This document shows, piece after piece, positions 7,026 through 9,019 of a DNA stretch of 9,019 nucleotides (positions are counted from its first letter, which is position 1; every line of letters begins with the position of its first letter). Under the pieces are notes generated by a model that saw only the letters and a program-made list of their open reading frames with translations, ran no database searches and was not told the DNA's origin. This stretch comes from Oribacterium sp. GTDB lineage: Bacteria > Bacillota_A > Clostridia > Lachnospirales > Lachnospiraceae. The translations under genes and the position numbers were made by a program. The stretch covers positions 1 to 9,019 of the forward strand of contig JAGAXP010000312.1 in NCBI GenBank assembly GCA_017940955.1. Direction: 5' to 3'.

Positions 7026-7056
7026 AAAAAAAGCCGGGCATATACATTGCCCGGCT
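7026..7056 (-). terminator. Rho-independent terminator between the permease genes and lacI
   Basis: On the minus strand AGCCGGGCA (7056-7048) and TGCCCGGCT (7040-7032) form a perfect 9-bp stem with a 7-base loop, followed by a run of T (7031-7026). It lies 45 bases after the second permease stop and 26 bases before the lacI start. A TATAAT-like box (minus, 7065-7060) lies just upstream of the stem but has no good -35, so a promoter here is doubtful. Confidence 0.95.
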
Positions 7057-7101
7057 CTTATTATACTAAATTTTTGTATTTTTCCCAGCAATATATCTGT
7101 G

Positions 7102-8007
7102 TTACTTAACCGCACCGGCAACCATACCTGCGATGATCTGCTTCTGTAAGAAGAAGTACAGGATAAGGATAGGAAGAAGTGTAAGTACAAGTGCCGCCAT
7201 GATGAGGCCGTAATCCGAGCTGTAGGTTCCGTAGAAGCTGTAGGTTGAAAGCGGAAGTGTATAAAGAGGCTTCTTTCCGAGAACCAGACTCGGGAGCAGA
7301 TAGTCATTCCAGAACTGCATCGCATTAAGGATAACAAGTGTTGCAGTTGTAGGCTTAAGAAGCGGGAATACTATCATTCTGAAGGTCTGCATCTTGGTAC
7401 AGCCATCGATATATGCTGCCTCCTCGAGAGATCTGGGAACTCCGCTCTTCAGAAATCCCGCATACATGAACACTGACATACTCATGGCAAATCCGGTGTG
7501 CATGAATATAAGGGATAAACGATGGTTAAGGAGACCCAGGTTTGCACCGTAAATCGATACCAGCGGGATCATGATGGACTGGAACGGAATGATCATTGAA
7601 GAGATCATAAGTGCAAATATTATCTTGGCAATGGTGGTGTTGGCACGGACAATGTAGTAAGCCACCATGGAAGACAATACGATAACCGCAAGTGTTGAAA
7701 GGCCCGTAATGAAAAGAGAGTTTCCGAAAGCCTTCATGAATTCCATCTGTTTAAATGCTTTTCCATAGTTGTCGATGCTCATTCCGCTGGCACCGATAAG
7801 GTCCATAGGTGCCTTGATGATATCCTTCTTCTGTTTGAAGGAGTTGATGATGACCATGAAGAAAGGCACAAGATAAAACAATGCACCGATGGTAAGCAAA
7901 ATATAGATAATGATATCTTTAATAAGTTTATTGACTCCGCCTACTCTGTCTGCTGCCTTAGGTGATGATGAAATGTTTGCGGAAGTAACATTGGTCTGCT
8001 CGCTCAT
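7102..8007 (-). CDS. Carbohydrate ABC transporter permease, MalG type (CUT1)
   Basis: This 301-residue inner-membrane protein is one of two pore-forming subunits of a sugar importer. It has a polar N-terminus (1-30), then hydrophobic segments near 32-55, 96-120, 127-150, 163-184, 220-240 and 266-288. The EAA loop that contacts the ATPase is present: L194-E-E-A-A-Y-I-D-G (194-202), followed by FPLLKP (214-219). The C-terminus QKQIIAGMVAGAVK is characteristic of MalG-like partners. The ATG overlaps the stop of the upstream permease in TAATG (one shared base), with AGGAGGT about 9 bases upstream, so the two subunits are translationally coupled and made in equal amounts. CUT1 transporters import di- and oligosaccharides, but the substrate cannot be read from the permease. 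The ATPase is not in the window; many Firmicutes use a shared MsmK/MsmX ATPase. Confidence 0.93.
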   Translation of the reverse strand: MSEQTNVTSANISSSPKAADRVGGVNKLIKDIIIYILLTIGALFYLVPFFMVIINSFKQKKDIIKAPMDLIGASGMSIDNYGKAFKQMEFMKAFGNSLFITGLSTLAVIVLSSMVAYYIVRANTTIAKIIFALMISSMIIPFQSIMIPLVSIYGANLGLLNHRLSLIFMHTGFAMSMSVFMYAGFLKSGVPRSLEEAAYIDGCTKMQTFRMIVFPLLKPTTATLVILNAMQFWNDYLLPSLVLGKKPLYTLPLSTYSFYGTYSSDYGLIMAALVLTLLPILILYFFLQKQIIAGMVAGAVK

Positions 8008-8897
8008 TATGCTTCTACCTCCTGCTTCTTACCTAAATAAACCTGAAGTCCCGAGATCAGTGCAACCACGAAGAACAGGAATACAGCCTCGGCCTGGCCG
8101 ATACCATACTGTCTTGCGGTAAACGCCTTTTCATAAACGTGCATTGCAACAAGCTTGGTACTGCCGTAAGGCTCACCGCCCGTCAATGTAAGGTTAATGT
8201 CGTAAACCATGAATGCTCTTGAAAGAGTAAGGAATATACAGATAACGAAGGATGGTACCATGAGAGGCAGAACGATGTGGCGCATCTTTGCCCATCCGTA
8301 AGCTCCGTCAATGGAAGCAGCCTCAAGTACATCCTCGGAAAGTCCTGTGAAACCGGCGATGTAGATAAGCATCATATAACCGCTGAGCTGCCATACAGTA
8401 ACGATGACCAGTGCCCAGAAAGCCTTTGTAGGATCGGACAACCATGACTTTGAGAAGATGGCGATACCGAGATTCTTACCAAACTTTACAAGAAGCTGTG
8501 AAAAAACGAACTGCCAGATAAATCCGAGAACGACACCACCGATAAGGTTAGGTGTGAAGAAACCGGCACGGAAAACATTCTGACCGGTTTTGATCCTTCC
8601 GGAAAGGAAGTATGCAAAAACAAATCCGAAAGCATTAACAAGAAGAACCGAAAAAACCACATACTTAAGGGTAAGTGCCATGGAATTCCAGAAATTCTTA
8701 TCTGCCATGAGTGCTTTATAGTTATCAAATCCCACAAGGTTCTTTACTGCTGCAACTCCGTTCCAGTCTGTGAATGTGAGATAAAATCCGTAAAGGAACG
8801 GAATGATAACTACACAAACGAAAACGAAAGTGCCTGGCAATGCGAACATAAGAAAACTTTTGATTTTATCACCGGTTGTACGGCCCAGAGAATTCAT
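8007..8897 (-). CDS. Carbohydrate ABC transporter permease, MalF type (CUT1)
   Basis: This 296-residue protein is the partner of the downstream MalG-type permease. Hydrophobic segments run near 14-40, 77-99, 111-133, 160-181, 213-230 and 270-293, consistent with six membrane spans. The EAA loop is L191-E-A-A-S-I-D-G (191-198), ending in I-V-L-P (208-211). GFTGLSEDVLEAASIDGA is typical of sugar permeases of the MsmF/MalF group. The start at 8897 (MNSLGRTTGDKIKSFLMFALP) is preferred: AAAGG lies 9 bases upstream and the family begins this way. The ORF can be read back to 9014, but those 39 Pro/His-rich residues look like translated intergenic DNA. The last base of the stop codon is not separate from the next gene, whose ATG overlaps it. 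A solute-binding protein gene is expected just past the right edge. Confidence 0.93.
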   Translation of the reverse strand: MNSLGRTTGDKIKSFLMFALPGTFVFVCVVIIPFLYGFYLTFTDWNGVAAVKNLVGFDNYKALMADKNFWNSMALTLKYVVFSVLLVNAFGFVFAYFLSGRIKTGQNVFRAGFFTPNLIGGVVLGFIWQFVFSQLLVKFGKNLGIAIFSKSWLSDPTKAFWALVIVTVWQLSGYMMLIYIAGFTGLSEDVLEAASIDGAYGWAKMRHIVLPLMVPSFVICIFLTLSRAFMVYDINLTLTGGEPYGSTKLVAMHVYEKAFTARQYGIGQAEAVFLFFVVALISGLQVYLGKKQEVEA

Positions 8898-9019
8898 ATT
8901 GATCTGCCTTTCTGAAAAAAAATCAGGACATTTGTAATAGTTCAGCCGATAGACGACGGAGGGGTGTGGGCTGAGAATGTGGACCGGGGGACGGGGTTGG
9001 TGGTCCATTTTCATTGGGA
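8898..9019. other. Region upstream of the permease genes
   Basis: This contains the permease ribosome binding site, an 8-base T run on the minus strand (8926-8919), two 6-base inverted repeats (TCAGCC 8942-8947 with GGCTGA 8969-8974; TGGACC 8980-8985 with GGTCCA 9002-9007), and a G-rich tract on the plus strand (about 8959-9003). I see no clear promoter. It may be an intergenic leader or attenuator between a solute-binding protein gene and the permeases. Confidence 0.5.

Noticed and set aside
8898..9014. 39-residue N-terminal extension of the MalF-type permease from ATG 9014
   Set aside because: The Pro/His-rich translation of G/C-run intergenic DNA has no membrane or signal character, and the normal family start with an AAAGG site is at 8897.

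Overview
This window looks like ordinary chromosome from a low-to-moderate-GC Gram-positive anaerobe, most likely a clostridial organism of the Lachnospiraceae type (Butyrivibrio/Roseburia relatives). The reasons are strong AGGAGG-type ribosome binding sites, a TTG start on recD2, a CUT1 sugar transporter beside a LacI-type regulator, the Firmicute-style ComF and RecD2, and an L33 gene with a short Cys-x2-Cys N-terminus. The taxonomic call is inference from gene style, not a database match.

Layout. Bases 1-75 (minus) hold the first 25 codons of rpmG (ribosomal protein L33), running off the left edge, with a near-consensus promoter at 163-191. Diverging from it, 377-1285 (plus) encodes a LysR-family regulator. 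It meets comF (2163-1282, minus) tail to tail, and the two stop codons share one TTAA. comF lies directly downstream of recD2 (4474-2150, minus), overlapping it by 14 bases, so the two are probably co-transcribed. Upstream of recD2 is mreB/mbl (5691-4687, minus), with its own promoter and a rho-independent terminator between it and recD2. Bases 7000-8897 hold two sugar ABC permease genes (minus) whose stop and start codons overlap in TAATG. A strong terminator follows them, then a LacI-family regulator gene (6999-6019, minus). The substrate-binding protein gene expected for this transporter is probably just beyond the right edge.

How the genes work together. The permease pair plus LacI regulator form a carbohydrate-uptake module. 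RecD2 (5'-3' helicase) and ComF (DNA uptake/processing) form a small DNA-metabolism operon. MreB organises cell-wall elongation. L33 is the first gene of what is usually the rpmG-secE-nusG block.

The most unusual element is non-coding. Between lacI and the mreB promoter (5796-6014) lies a 219-base nested inverted repeat with perfect 27-base ends and about 80 possible base pairs. It has no U-tract and no coding capacity. It could be a MITE-like repeat or a long structured 3' UTR. I see no CRISPR array, tRNA, rRNA, prophage or transposase gene, and no clearly novel multi-gene system.
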